Below are positions 33,738-42,652 of a stretch of 64,000 nucleotides of DNA, in pieces (position 1 is the first letter of the stretch; each line of letters begins with the position of its first letter). The notes beneath the pieces are model-generated. The model saw nothing but the letters and a program-made list of their open reading frames with translations. It searched no databases and had not been told where the DNA came from. Source of the DNA: Bradyrhizobium nanningense (GTDB taxonomy: Bacteria > Pseudomonadota > Alphaproteobacteria > Rhizobiales > Xanthobacteraceae); the NCBI RefSeq assembly GCF_004114535.1, contig NZ_LBJC01000080.1, positions 96,492 through 160,491 of the forward strand, written 5' to 3'. The translations under genes and the position numbers were made by a program.

Positions 33738-34364
33738 ATGAGACCTTTCGACGATGCCACCAGACGGAATATCGAAGCTGCCTGCGCGTCCTTCGCGCGG
33801 CTGCCTGGCGAGGCCGAGCCGTCGGCGCTGAAGCGCGCCGCGGTGGTGCTGGCGCTGACCGAATCCAGCGACGGTGACGACACCGCCTTCCTGCTCACCA
33901 GGCGTGCCTCTCATCTGCGTGCGCATCGTGGCCAATGGGCGCTGCCCGGCGGACGCTGCGATGCCGGCGAGACGCCGGTCGAGGCGGCGCTGCGCGAGCT
34001 CGACGAGGAGCTTGCGCTCAAGCTTTCAGCCGACGCGGTGCTCGGCCTGCTCGACGATTATCCGACCCGCTCCGGCTACCTGATCACGCCGGTCGTGGTC
34101 TGGGCGGCCGACAGTGCCGCGATCGCGCCGAACCCGGACGAGGTCGCCTCCGTCCATCGCATCGCGCTCGATACGATCGAGCACGACGACGCCTTCGATT
34201 TCACCGCGATCCCCGAAAGTGCCCGCCGCGTGATCCGGTTCCATCATCAGATGAGCCTGATCCACGCGCCGACGGCGGCCCTGATCTACCAGTTCCGTGA
34301 AGTGCTGGCGGGGCGGCACACCCGCGTCACCGACCTGGAACAGCCGGTGTTCGCCTGGAAGTGA
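33738..34364 (+). CDS. NUDIX hydrolase, CoA-pyrophosphatase-like
   Basis: 208 residues. The NUDIX box GRCDAGETPVEAALRELDEELAL fits G-x5-E-x7-R-E-x2-E-E, with Ala in place of the final Gly. ALPGGRCDAGE and the following LDDYPTRSGYLITPVV resemble CoA pyrophosphatases (NudL-like). It would hydrolyse a nucleoside diphosphate linked to another moiety. Confidence 0.85.
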   Translation: MRPFDDATRRNIEAACASFARLPGEAEPSALKRAAVVLALTESSDGDDTAFLLTRRASHLRAHRGQWALPGGRCDAGETPVEAALRELDEELALKLSADAVLGLLDDYPTRSGYLITPVVVWAADSAAIAPNPDEVASVHRIALDTIEHDDAFDFTAIPESARRVIRFHHQMSLIHAPTAALIYQFREVLAGRHTRVTDLEQPVFAWK

Positions 34365-34417
34365 TGGTAAACGGCGCGTTAACGTGACGGTTACCGGATG
34401 CCTGCTAAGAGGACGGC

Positions 34418-35635
34418 ATGCATCGATCGATTCGAAACAAATTGGCGCTGGTTCCACTTGCGCTTGTCCTGATCACACCGGCCGCCCGCAGTGGCGAGGC
34501 CGACGCGCCGCCGCCGGCCGTCCGCGATGCCAACGCCCAGCTGCTGTCGCAGTTTTTTGCGCAAAGCGCGGGGGCCTCGCCTGCCGTGCTCGAATATCGC
34601 CGCAAGCTCGCGGAATATCAGGCGGCGCGCGCGGCCTTCGATGCCGAGGCCGGTGCCTATTGGAGTCAGATCTCGGAGAAGCGGAAGACCCGCAATGCCA
34701 AGCGGCGCAGCGGGCAGCAGGTGACGCTCGATGATTACGTGCTGGAGCATCCGCCGCTCTATAACGGGCCGAAGAAGCCGGTGAATCCGGAGCCGGAGGA
34801 AACGCCGGAACGGCCGCCCCGCAAACCGATTCCCGTCGTTGCCGATTTCCTGCGCGCGGCGCAGGAGCTCTACCAGTTCACGCCGCAGCGCCCGTCCAGC
34901 GAGGCCGAGTTCAAGCGCGCCTATGCGCGCTACGCGCTCGCCTCCGGGCTGACGCGCGAGCAGGCCGTGCGGGTTTACGCCTTCGAGACCGGCGGCACCG
35001 GCAGCCACGACGTGCAGGCAGGAATCGAGCATGGCGGCAAGCGCGCGATCTCGACCGCGATGGGTTACAACCAACTCCTGACCACCAACAGCGTCGAGCT
35101 GCTGGCCGAGCAGGGACACGAACTCGTTCGCGCGCTGTCCGAGAAAGTTGCGCGCACATCAGGACCGGCGCGCCAGGCGCTCGAGCACAAGCTCGTCGTG
35201 CTGAAGAAGATGGTCGCGCATGCCAAGGCGGTGCCCGACACCTGGTCTGAGCATGAGAAGATCGGCAACACCGCGCAGGGCTGGGCCATGCATGCGATGG
35301 TGCTCGACGTCGATGTTGGTCCGATGCTGCAGACCCACAAGCTGCTCACCTCGGTGCTGTTCGCCCGCGCCAAGGGCTACACCCGTCCACTCACGGCCGC
35401 CGAGCTCGAGATGATGAATCTCACCGGTGACGGCACCGGGCTCGACATGGTGACGATGCCGCAGGCGATGCGCGAGCAGGTGCCGACCTCGAACTTCTTC
35501 CAGCGCGGCGGCTATGAGCGCAATCCGGTCGCGATCCGCCACAACACGGTGGCCAAGCTGCTGGCGGTGACGGACGATCGGATGGATTCGAACAGCGGCA
35601 AACCCGGCGCAAGGGAATTGGCGGCGGCGTTTTAG
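34418..35635 (+). CDS. Secreted protein with a possible lysozyme-like domain
   Basis: 405 residues. A signal peptide (LALVPLALVLITPAARSGEA) is followed by a coiled, Pro/Glu-rich region (KPVNPEPEETPERPPRKPIP) and a globular domain from about 150. Its AFETGGTGSHDVQAGIE...AISTAMGYNQLLTTNS resembles the catalytic Glu and Ala-Met-G-x-N-Q patterns of lytic transglycosylases. This is a weak similarity and the enzyme role is inferred. GGACGGC lies before the ATG. No partner genes are adjacent. Confidence 0.75.
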   Translation: MHRSIRNKLALVPLALVLITPAARSGEADAPPPAVRDANAQLLSQFFAQSAGASPAVLEYRRKLAEYQAARAAFDAEAGAYWSQISEKRKTRNAKRRSGQQVTLDDYVLEHPPLYNGPKKPVNPEPEETPERPPRKPIPVVADFLRAAQELYQFTPQRPSSEAEFKRAYARYALASGLTREQAVRVYAFETGGTGSHDVQAGIEHGGKRAISTAMGYNQLLTTNSVELLAEQGHELVRALSEKVARTSGPARQALEHKLVVLKKMVAHAKAVPDTWSEHEKIGNTAQGWAMHAMVLDVDVGPMLQTHKLLTSVLFARAKGYTRPLTAAELEMMNLTGDGTGLDMVTMPQAMREQVPTSNFFQRGGYERNPVAIRHNTVAKLLAVTDDRMDSNSGKPGARELAAAF

Positions 35636-35642
35636 ATATCGG

Positions 35643-35798
35643 TGTCATCCCGGACAAGCGCGCCTAAAGCGCGCGCAGATCCGGGACCCATAACCACGGA
35701 ATCAGATTTGGCGAAGACTCGGGGTTACCAGCTTCGCGCCGCAACTGCTCCCTGGGGTTATGGGGCCCGGGTTCGCGCTTCGCGCGCCCCGGGACGAC
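35643..35798. repeat. Cloverleaf-like composite repeat, copy 2
   Basis: Same plan as 33062-33194: left hairpin GGACAAGCGCGCC...GCGCAGATCC, centre TTGGCGAAGACTCGGGG...CTTCGCGCC...CTCCCTGGGGTTATGGG, right hairpin GGGCGCGCGAAGCGCG-type. The terminal stems differ between the copies while the centre is conserved. Confidence 0.8.
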
Positions 35799-35807
35799 AA
35801 AAAGCGA

Positions 35808-36125
35808 TTACTGATCCGGACCGAACTTGAACTTGCCGTCGCCTTCGAGATACGGGCCGCTGCGCATGTAGAGCTGGCCGTTCTGGCCGATGAAGAACAG
35901 CGTGCCCCTCGGCACTTTCTTGGCGCCCTTCAGCAACTCGCCAGCATTGCTGGTGCCCATCTTGTAGGAATAGGTCTTGCCGTCCCTGTCATACGCATAG
36001 CCCATGTCGGGCTTGAGCTCCCACGGCGTTGCCGTGGCTTGCGCGCATGCGGGCGCGGCGAACGCGCCGAGCAGCGTTACGAATGCAGCCGAAGCAAGTG
36101 CAAATGTCTTCGTTGAAAAGGCCAT
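35808..36125 (-). CDS. Small secreted hypothetical protein
   Basis: 105 residues. A signal peptide (MAFSTKTFALASAAFVTLLGAFAAPACAQ) precedes a short domain WELKPDMGYAYDRDGKTYSYKMGTSN with repeated Tyr/Gly. The function is unknown. GGGAGGATGGG lies before ATG 36125. Confidence 0.75.
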   Translation of the reverse strand: MAFSTKTFALASAAFVTLLGAFAAPACAQATATPWELKPDMGYAYDRDGKTYSYKMGTSNAGELLKGAKKVPRGTLFFIGQNGQLYMRSGPYLEGDGKFKFGPDQ

Positions 36126-36321
36126 GATCCCATCCTCCCCGTCGTTGGGGGCGTCGGGCTTGAACAAATCACGAACGGTGCATCCGGGTCAATTTGCGAA
36201 AGCGCCGCAGCGCATCACGTCTTGCCCAGCAGGTTGTGATTTTCCCTTCGTCCCCTCGCGACTATGTTCCGCTTTCCGTCTAGAACGCAACTCGACAAAA
36301 TTATGGGTAGGGATGATTCGG

Positions 36322-36801
36322 ATGCGCCATGTGATTAAACTTTGCTGGGCTGCTGCATTGTCGTTGACGGCGCTGGCGCCGGCCGCCCGGGCCGATGACT
36401 ACCAGCTCAGCCACAACCAGCGCATTTCGTGCAGCCGCGGCCTTGCCCCGGGCAAGCTGAACACGGCGACCTGCAAGTCCTACACTTATCTCTTCAACAC
36501 CAAGACCTCGGAATATTTCCGCTGCCAGGTCTCGCTGGCGCTGACCCGCGACAACAAGGAAGTCATCAACGTCCAGACCGACGGCGGCTGCACCAAGAAG
36601 CCGCGCATCTTCGAGACCGATGGCAAGTATGATTTCGATGTGACCGAGACCGAGCCGCCGAACACCAATTCGTTCTTCGGCCCCGGCGGCTATTCGGTGT
36701 GGGCCGCCGACGTCGGCGCGCAGAAGGTGCGCGGCTGCATCATCATCTCCTCCGGCCTCGGCTCCGACATCTCCAAGTGCCTGGACATGACGTTCCAGTA
36801 A
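36322..36801 (+). CDS. Secreted cysteine-containing hypothetical protein
   Basis: 159 residues. A signal peptide (MRHVIKLCWAAALSLTALAPAARA) is followed by a domain with spaced cysteines (NQRISCSRG, TATCKSYTYLF, FRCQVSLAL, DGGCTKKP, RGCIIISS, SKCLDM), which should form disulfides in the periplasm. Family unknown. ATG 36322 follows AGGGA by about 8 bases; ATG 36313 would add three residues. Confidence 0.75.
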   Translation: MRHVIKLCWAAALSLTALAPAARADDYQLSHNQRISCSRGLAPGKLNTATCKSYTYLFNTKTSEYFRCQVSLALTRDNKEVINVQTDGGCTKKPRIFETDGKYDFDVTETEPPNTNSFFGPGGYSVWAADVGAQKVRGCIIISSGLGSDISKCLDMTFQ

Positions 36802-36831
36802 GGGCTTGCCAGTAAGGGCTTGCGACGGTGC

Positions 36832-36954
36832 GCTCCCTCCCCCGCTGGCGGGGGGAGGCTGGGGAGAGGGTGTCTCCGCAGTGGGACAATCCCCTAGAGG
36901 AGAAAGCCCTCACCCGCGCCTTCGGCGCGACCTCTCCCGCAAGCGGGCGAGGTG
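36832..36954. repeat. Palindromic repeat (CTCTCCC/GGGAGAG type), copy 1
   Basis: Begins GCTCCCTCCCCCGCTGGCGG and ends CTCTCCCGCAAGCGGGCGAGG, with the inner hairpin CGCGCCTTCGGCGCG. The Pro-rich coding shadow over it is not a gene. It fills most of the gap 36802-37143. Confidence 0.7.
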
Positions 36955-37143
36955 ACCGAGCCAGCCGCGCGCGTGATCGAACCTCACGCAAGTCAGCAAC
37001 TGCGCCACGTCGCCGCAGCCCGAAGTTCCCGAAAGATCGAGCCGGATCGGCCATTTACTGCAGTCCTGTTTTGTCTTTTGGATGGGTTGACCCGCATGCC
37101 TCATCCGGCCAATTTCGCGGCCGGTTTGGGGAGAACAACAACC

Positions 37144-38091
37144 ATGAAACGAACCATTTTCGGCGCGGCCGCGGCTCTTGCTCTGGCGGCGTCGGCACCT
37201 TGCGCGCAGGCGCAATCCTTCATCAACGTGCTGACCGGCGGCACCTCCGGCGTCTATTATCCGCTTGGGGTCGCGATCGGGAAGATCTACGGCGACAAGA
37301 TCCCGAACGTGAAGACGCAGGTGCAGGCCACCAAGGCGTCGGTCGAGAATCTGATCCTGCTGCAGCAGGGCCGCGGCGAGCTGGCGTTCACGCTGGGCGA
37401 CTCGCTCAAGGCCGCCTGGGACGGCGAGGAGGAAGCGGGCTTCAAGACCAAGCTCGACAAGCTGCGCACGATCGGCGCGATCTATCCGAACTACATCCAG
37501 ATCGTGGCGACCGCTGAGTCCGGCATCAAGACGCTGGCCGACCTCAAGGGCAAGAGCCTCTCGGTCGGTGCGCCGAAGTCGGGCACGGAGCTGAATTCAC
37601 GCGCGATCCTGGCCGCGGCAGGCATGAGCTACAAGGATCTTGGCAAGGTCGAGTATCTGCCGTTCGCCGAATCCGTCGACCTCATGAAGAACCGGCAGCT
37701 CAACGCGACGCTGCAATCGGCCGGGCTTGGCGTCGCCTCGCTGAAGGACCTGTCGACATCGAGCCCGATCACGGTGGTGTCGGTGCCGAAGGAGACGGTC
37801 GACAAGATCGGCCCACCCTTCGTCTCCGCGATCATTCCGGCCAATACCTATACCGGCCAGGACAAGGACGTGCCAACGGCGGCCGTGATCAACTATCTCG
37901 TCACGAGCTCCGCCGTATCGGACGATCTCGCCTATCAGATGACCAAGCTGGTCTACGAGTCGCTGCCGGAACTCCACAACGCGCACGCGGCCGGCAGGGA
38001 GATCAAGCTCGAGACCGCAGCCAGCGGCAGCCCGGTTCCGCTGCACCCCGGCGCGATCCGCTATTACAAGGAAAAAGGGCTGATCAAGTAG
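37144..38091 (+). CDS. TAXI-type TRAP transporter solute-binding protein
   Basis: 315 residues. A signal peptide (MKRTIFGAAAALALAASAPCAQAQ) is followed by FINVLTGGTSGVYYPLGVAIGKIYG, the TAXI family signature, and by KSLSVGAPKSGTELNSRAILAAAG. It binds a carboxylate-type substrate in the periplasm and passes it to the TRAP permease encoded next. GGGGAGA precedes ATG 37144. Confidence 0.93.
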   Translation: MKRTIFGAAAALALAASAPCAQAQSFINVLTGGTSGVYYPLGVAIGKIYGDKIPNVKTQVQATKASVENLILLQQGRGELAFTLGDSLKAAWDGEEEAGFKTKLDKLRTIGAIYPNYIQIVATAESGIKTLADLKGKSLSVGAPKSGTELNSRAILAAAGMSYKDLGKVEYLPFAESVDLMKNRQLNATLQSAGLGVASLKDLSTSSPITVVSVPKETVDKIGPPFVSAIIPANTYTGQDKDVPTAAVINYLVTSSAVSDDLAYQMTKLVYESLPELHNAHAAGREIKLETAASGSPVPLHPGAIRYYKEKGLIK

Positions 38092-38112
38092 GATCGGCTC
38101 TCGTCATCGGAC

Positions 38113-38263
38113 GTCATGGTCGGGCATTAGCGCGAAGCGCGTCTTCGCACAGATGGCCCGGCCATCCACGTTCTATGGGCAGGCGAGAAAGATCGTGGAT
38201 GCCCGGGCCTTCGCCTCGCCGAAGCGGCTTCGGCCGCGCAGGCGGGACAAGCCCGGGCATGAC
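38113..38263. repeat. Palindromic repeat (GTCATGGTCGGGC type)
   Basis: Outer GTCATGGTCGGGC and GCCCGGGCATGAC are inverted; inner GCCATCCACG and CGTGGATGCCCG are inverted. It lies between the TAXI protein and permease genes of one operon. Confidence 0.7.
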
Positions 38264-38317
38264 GGCGCGGGTAGACCGTGCCAAGTTATGAGCGCTCGAC
38301 GGCGAAGGACGATTTAG

Positions 38318-40432
38318 ATGCTGGAAAAGGCAGAGGGCACTGAAGCTGCGCCCATCAAGGTCGAGTTCGACAATTTCGAGCATGGCTTTCCGGAAGGGTT
38401 CGGCCCGGGCTGGTGGGGCGCGCTCGCCTACTGGATCGGCATCGCCTTCGCCAGCTTCCAGCTCTATGTCGCGGCTTTCAACTATCTTCCGAGCCAGGTG
38501 GTGCGCGGCGTCCATGTCGGATTTCTGATCCTGCTCACCTTCGGCCTGATCGCGAACTTCACCGCGAAGAGCAATGCCGGCCGCGCGCTCGGCTGGATGA
38601 TCGGCGGCGCCGGCTTCCTCTGCGGGCTCTACCAATGGATCTTCTATGCCGACCTGATCGCGCGCGACGGCGACCCGACGCGGCTCGATCTCATGGTCGG
38701 CACGCTGCTGGCGGTGCTGATCTTCGAAGGTACGCGGCGGCTGATGGGCGCGGCGCTGCCGCTGATGTGCGGCGCGTGCCTCGTCTACTGGTTCTTCGGC
38801 CAGTATCTGCCGTCGCCGCTCAACCATCGTGGCTATGATTTCGACCAGATCGTCACGCATCTGTCGTTCGGCACCGAAGGCTTCTACGGCGTGCCGATCT
38901 ACGTCTCGGCGACCTACATCTTCCTGTTCATCCTGTTCGGCTCGTTCCTGGAGCGCGCCGGCATGATCCAGCTGTTCACCGACGTTTCGCTCGGCCTGTT
39001 CGGCCGCACCCGCGGCGGACCCGCCAAGGTCGCCGTGTTCGCCTCCGGCATGATGGGCACGATCTCCGGGTCGGGCGTCGCCAATGTCGTCACCGTCGGC
39101 CAGTTCACGATTCCGCTGATGATCAGGTTCGGCTACCGCCGCGCCTTCGCCGCCGGCGTCGAAGCCACCGCGTCGATGGGGGGACAGATCATGCCGCCGG
39201 TGATGGGCGCGGTCGCCTTCATCATGGCGGAGACGCTCGGTGTGCAATATTCGGAGATCGTCAAGGCGGCTGCGATTCCCGCGATGCTCTATTTCGCGTC
39301 CGCGTTCTGGATGGTGCATCTGGAGGCCGGCAAGCACGGTCTCACCGGCATGAAGCGCTCGGAGATTCCGAGCGCCTGGAAGGCGCTGGTGACGCGCTGG
39401 TACCTGGTGCTGCCGCTCGCTGCCCTGATCTACATGCTGTTCGAGGGCTTCACCCCGCTCTATGCCGGCAGCATGGGTCTTGCGCTGACCGTGGCGCTGA
39501 TCCTGGGCACCAGCATCACGGCCGGCGCCTCGGCGACAATCATTCGCTACATCTTCTGGATCGGGCTTGCACTCGTCGTCGCCGCGCTGTCGCGTGACGG
39601 CCTCAAGATCGTGCCGGTCGCGAGCGTCGTCGTCGGATTGATCGTGATCACCGCCTTCGTCCGCGGCGGCTTTGCGGCGTTGCGCGGCTGCCGCGATGCG
39701 CTGGCCGAGAGCGCCAAATCCGCCATCACCGTCGGCATGGCCTGCGCCATCGTCGGCGTCATCATCGGCATGATGTCGCAGACCGGCGTCGGCACCATCT
39801 TCGGCGGCTGGGTGATCGGGCTCGGCGAGAAGAGCCTGTTCCTCGCGCTGATCATGACCATGCTGCTGTCGATCCTGCTCGGCACCGGCATCCCGACCAT
39901 CCCGACCTACATCATCACCGCCGCGCTCGCCGCGCCCGCACTGGCCAAGCTAGGGGTGCCCCTGATCGCGAGCCACATGTTCGCGTTCTACTACGGCATC
40001 ATGGCCGACCTCTCGCCACCGGTGGCACTGGCGGCGCTCGCGGCGGCGCCGATCGCAAAGGAGAATCCCGACAAGATCGGCTGGGAGGCGATGCGCATCG
40101 CGCTCGCCGGCTACGTCATCCCCTTCATCTTCGTCTATTCTCCGGCCTTGATGCTGCAAGCCGGCGATCCCATGGCGGCCAAGCTCGGCTTCTACGGAGC
40201 GGTGGCGCTGGCGGCCTTGAAGGCATTGGTGGCGATCGGCCTATTCGGCATGGTCGCGATCGGCTTCCTGTTCACGCGCTTGAGCCTGATCGAGCGCCTG
40301 GTCGCGCTCGGCGCTGCATTCTGCCTGCTCGGGGAATTCGCGTTCAGCGACACCGCCGGCTTCGTGCTCGCTGCGGCGCTCGTGCTGTGGCAATGGCGGC
40401 AGCGTCCGTCGGCGCCGGTCGAGGCGGCGTGA
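38318..40432 (+). CDS. TRAP transporter fused permease (DctQ-DctM)
   Basis: 704 residues with many membrane helices. The first quarter is DctQ-like. From about residue 200 it is the large DctM-type subunit with GMMGTISGSGVANVVTVGQFTIPLM, SMGGQIMPPVMGAVAFIMAE, GTGIPTIPTYIITAALAAPAL and DLSPPVALAALAAAPIA. It drives secondary uptake using a Na+ or H+ gradient, together with the TAXI protein encoded 226 bases upstream. Confidence 0.95.
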   Translation: MLEKAEGTEAAPIKVEFDNFEHGFPEGFGPGWWGALAYWIGIAFASFQLYVAAFNYLPSQVVRGVHVGFLILLTFGLIANFTAKSNAGRALGWMIGGAGFLCGLYQWIFYADLIARDGDPTRLDLMVGTLLAVLIFEGTRRLMGAALPLMCGACLVYWFFGQYLPSPLNHRGYDFDQIVTHLSFGTEGFYGVPIYVSATYIFLFILFGSFLERAGMIQLFTDVSLGLFGRTRGGPAKVAVFASGMMGTISGSGVANVVTVGQFTIPLMIRFGYRRAFAAGVEATASMGGQIMPPVMGAVAFIMAETLGVQYSEIVKAAAIPAMLYFASAFWMVHLEAGKHGLTGMKRSEIPSAWKALVTRWYLVLPLAALIYMLFEGFTPLYAGSMGLALTVALILGTSITAGASATIIRYIFWIGLALVVAALSRDGLKIVPVASVVVGLIVITAFVRGGFAALRGCRDALAESAKSAITVGMACAIVGVIIGMMSQTGVGTIFGGWVIGLGEKSLFLALIMTMLLSILLGTGIPTIPTYIITAALAAPALAKLGVPLIASHMFAFYYGIMADLSPPVALAALAAAPIAKENPDKIGWEAMRIALAGYVIPFIFVYSPALMLQAGDPMAAKLGFYGAVALAALKALVAIGLFGMVAIGFLFTRLSLIERLVALGAAFCLLGEFAFSDTAGFVLAAALVLWQWRQRPSAPVEAA

Positions 40433-40806
40433 GCCTCTGCTTCGCAACGGCCTTCGGCGTGAAGACGCTGGCGCTGTCCGCGTTCACGATTGCATGGACG
40501 CATTCGATCGCGAAGGTCGACTGGCAGGAGGATTGGCGCGTCACGCCCGCCGGCCTCGAACTGGTGCAGGCCCGAATCAAGGGCACCGGCCCCGGCATGG
40601 AGCCGCCGCCCGAGGCGCGGCTGGTCGACGGCTGGTTTCAGTGGCAGCCGAAGCGCGCCGCCATGCAGGAGGTCGTGCTCGGCAATTCCGGCGCGGCCGG
40701 CGAATGGCGGCTGTGTCATGAGGGCAAGTGCCGGACGCTGTCGGAGATTGTCGGGCATCCCATTGGTGCTAACGTCACGACGATGAAGATTTGCAGTGAT
40801 CCGTAG
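40429..40806 (+). CDS. DUF1850 domain protein
   Basis: 125 residues. GTG 40429 overlaps the permease stop codon (GTGA), so translation is coupled. The domain core is AFTIAWTHSIAKVDWQEDWRVTPAGLELVQARIKGTGPGMEP. DUF1850 proteins are regularly encoded in TAXI-TRAP operons and are thought to assist the transporter; the mechanism is unknown. Confidence 0.87.
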   Translation: MSLCFATAFGVKTLALSAFTIAWTHSIAKVDWQEDWRVTPAGLELVQARIKGTGPGMEPPPEARLVDGWFQWQPKRAAMQEVVLGNSGAAGEWRLCHEGKCRTLSEIVGHPIGANVTTMKICSDP

Positions 40807-40870
40807 CCCGGATGAGCGAAGCGACATCCGGAAATGCCAACCCGGATATCGCTGCGCTGATCCGGGCTAC
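40803..40870. repeat. Palindromic repeat (TAGCCCGGATGAGCG type)
   Basis: TAGCCCGGATGAGCGAAGCG and CGCTGCGCTGATCCGGGCTA are inverted. It overlaps the DUF1850 stop codon and lies just upstream of the SDR gene. Confidence 0.75.
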
Positions 40871-40896
40871 AAGAACAATAAACAAGGAGACACAAA

Positions 40897-41703
40897 ATGG
40901 ATCGGCTCAAGGGCAAGGTTGCGATGGTGGTGGGGGCCGGCTCGATCGGGCCCGGTTGGGGCAACGGCAAGGCCACTGCCGTGACCTTTGCGCGCGAGGG
41001 GGCCCAGGTGTTTTGCGTCGATCGCAACGGCACCGCGGCCGAAGAGACCGCGAAGATCATCACCGGCGAGGGCGGCAAGGCGACGGCGTTTACCGCCGAC
41101 GTCTCGCGGCCTGCCGAGATCGAGGCGATGGTGGCGGCCTGCCTGAAGGCCTATGGCCGCATCGACGTGCTCGACAACAATGTCGGCATCGCCGAGATGG
41201 GCAGCGTGGTCGAGGTCACCGAGGAGAGCTGGGACCGCGTCTTCAGCGTCAACCTCAAGAGCGCCTATTTCGCCATGAAGCACGTCATCCCGGTCATGGT
41301 GAAGCAGGGCGGCGGCTCGATCATCAACATCTCCTCGATCGCCTCGATCCGGCACATGGGCATCTCGTACGTCACCTATGGCACGTCGAAGGCGGCGATG
41401 AACCAGATGACGCGCACCACGGCGATCGAGTTCGCGCGCCACCATGTGCGCGTCAATGCGATCCTGCCCGGCCTGATGAAGACGCCGATGGTCGAACATT
41501 CTGCGGGCCTTGCCGCCAGCTACGCCAAGGGCGACGTCGAAGCGATGTGGCGCGCCCGCGACGCGCAGGTGCCGATGGGGCACATGGGCGATGCCTTCGA
41601 CGTCGCCAACGCCGCGCTGTTCCTGGCGTCGGACGAGTCGAAATATGTGACGGGGATCGAGCTCGTGGTCGACGGCGGCATCACGTGCAAGGCGGGGGCT
41701 TAG
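40897..41703 (+). CDS. Short-chain dehydrogenase/reductase
   Basis: 268 residues. The N-terminal nucleotide motif is KVAMVVGAGSIGPGWGNGKA rather than the usual TGxxxGxG. The catalytic Ser is in IINISSIASIRHMG and the Tyr-x3-Lys is SYVTYGTSKAAMNQM. VDGGITCKAG closes the fold. It is a cytosolic NAD(P)-dependent oxidoreductase of unknown substrate. AAGGAG precedes the ATG. Confidence 0.93.
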   Translation: MDRLKGKVAMVVGAGSIGPGWGNGKATAVTFAREGAQVFCVDRNGTAAEETAKIITGEGGKATAFTADVSRPAEIEAMVAACLKAYGRIDVLDNNVGIAEMGSVVEVTEESWDRVFSVNLKSAYFAMKHVIPVMVKQGGGSIINISSIASIRHMGISYVTYGTSKAAMNQMTRTTAIEFARHHVRVNAILPGLMKTPMVEHSAGLAASYAKGDVEAMWRARDAQVPMGHMGDAFDVANAALFLASDESKYVTGIELVVDGGITCKAGA

Positions 41704-41717
41704 CTTCAATCTCCGCT

Positions 41718-41754
41718 GTCGTCCCGGATCTGCGCTTCGCTTGTCCGGGACGAC
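41718..41754. repeat. Short hairpin repeat (GTCGTCCCGGA/TCCGGGACGAC)
   Basis: Inverted arms GTCGTCCCGGATC and GTCCGGGACGAC with a 13-base centre. It lies between the convergent SDR and membrane protein genes and may act as a weak bidirectional terminator. Confidence 0.7.
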
Positions 41755-41762
41755 AATGGTGA

Positions 41763-42533
41763 TTACTGCGCCAGCGCCAATATCCCGCCGGCGAACGAAT
41801 GCCACGCTGCCGTCTCGCTGATCGGCCAGTTCAGCACCTTCACCGCCAGCAGCGCCAGCGTGCCGGTGATGTAGACCGGATGCACGCGGCCCTCAGTGCG
41901 CCAGTCGCGCACCATGGCGACGACGAGCAGGAGCGAAGCGACGACGGCCGGCGCGATCGTCACCGGCACCGGCGGTGGGCCGGGCGGTCCGGGAGGGGCG
42001 AGGAAGGTCAGGAACCAGCGGGCGATCGCGGCATCGAGGATCGAGACCGCGGCCAGAAGCATCAACCGCTTGTGAATCTCGGGTCTGCGCGTGTTCATGA
42101 TCGCGAGCACGAACACGATCGCGAAGAACGCGATCCCGCTCATTGGCACGATCGAGAAGGCGATGCCGGCCTCGCGCTGCCCGAGCGCGGCGGAATGCTG
42201 CATCACGTGGACGGAGGCGAGGAAGCCGAAGATCGTCATCGCGGTCGCGAGCGATACGCCGGCGATGCCGAGCGAGCGGTGATTGACCACCCGGCCCGAG
42301 GCCGCGAGCCAGGTCTGCAGCACGAAATAGAGCGACCAGGTAAAGAACAAGAATCCGTGAAAATGAATCACCGGGCTTGCGGACAGCGTCCGGTGGGCGA
42401 GCGGCATCCAATAGGTCGGCGCGAAACCGAGAAACGCAGTGGCCGCGCAGGCCAGGGCCATGTGCAGATAAAAATATCGTGCAGGCGACGCATCACGCGC
42501 GCGTACACGACGGTCGTCGGTCAGGGTTGTCAT
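41763..42533 (-). CDS. Seven-helix membrane protein, unknown function
   Basis: 256 residues with about seven hydrophobic helices (LHMALACAATAFLGFAPTYW, HFHGFLFFTWSLYFVLQTWL, LGIAGVSLATAMTIFGFLAS and others) and a Pro-rich loop (APPGPPGPPPVP). His residues in helices (IHFHGF, HVMQH) recall heme- or metal-coordinating membrane proteins, but no family is certain. Confidence 0.8.
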   Translation of the reverse strand: MTTLTDDRRVRARDASPARYFYLHMALACAATAFLGFAPTYWMPLAHRTLSASPVIHFHGFLFFTWSLYFVLQTWLAASGRVVNHRSLGIAGVSLATAMTIFGFLASVHVMQHSAALGQREAGIAFSIVPMSGIAFFAIVFVLAIMNTRRPEIHKRLMLLAAVSILDAAIARWFLTFLAPPGPPGPPPVPVTIAPAVVASLLLVVAMVRDWRTEGRVHPVYITGTLALLAVKVLNWPISETAAWHSFAGGILALAQ

Positions 42534-42576
42534 CAGGAGTGAGTCTGGGGAGGCGGGATTTGGTTCAAACGCCGCT

Positions 42577-42623
42577 GTCGTCCCGGATCGGCGCGCGCTT
42601 GCGGCGCGCTTGTCCGGGACGAC
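42577..42623. repeat. Short hairpin repeat (GTCGTCCCGGA type)
   Basis: GTCGTCCCGGATCGGCGCGCG and CGCGCTTGTCCGGGACGAC are inverted; same family as 41718-41754. It lies between two minus-strand genes. Confidence 0.75.
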
Positions 42624-42652
42624 ATCGAGTTTATGTCAGCAGCCTCGCAGCC

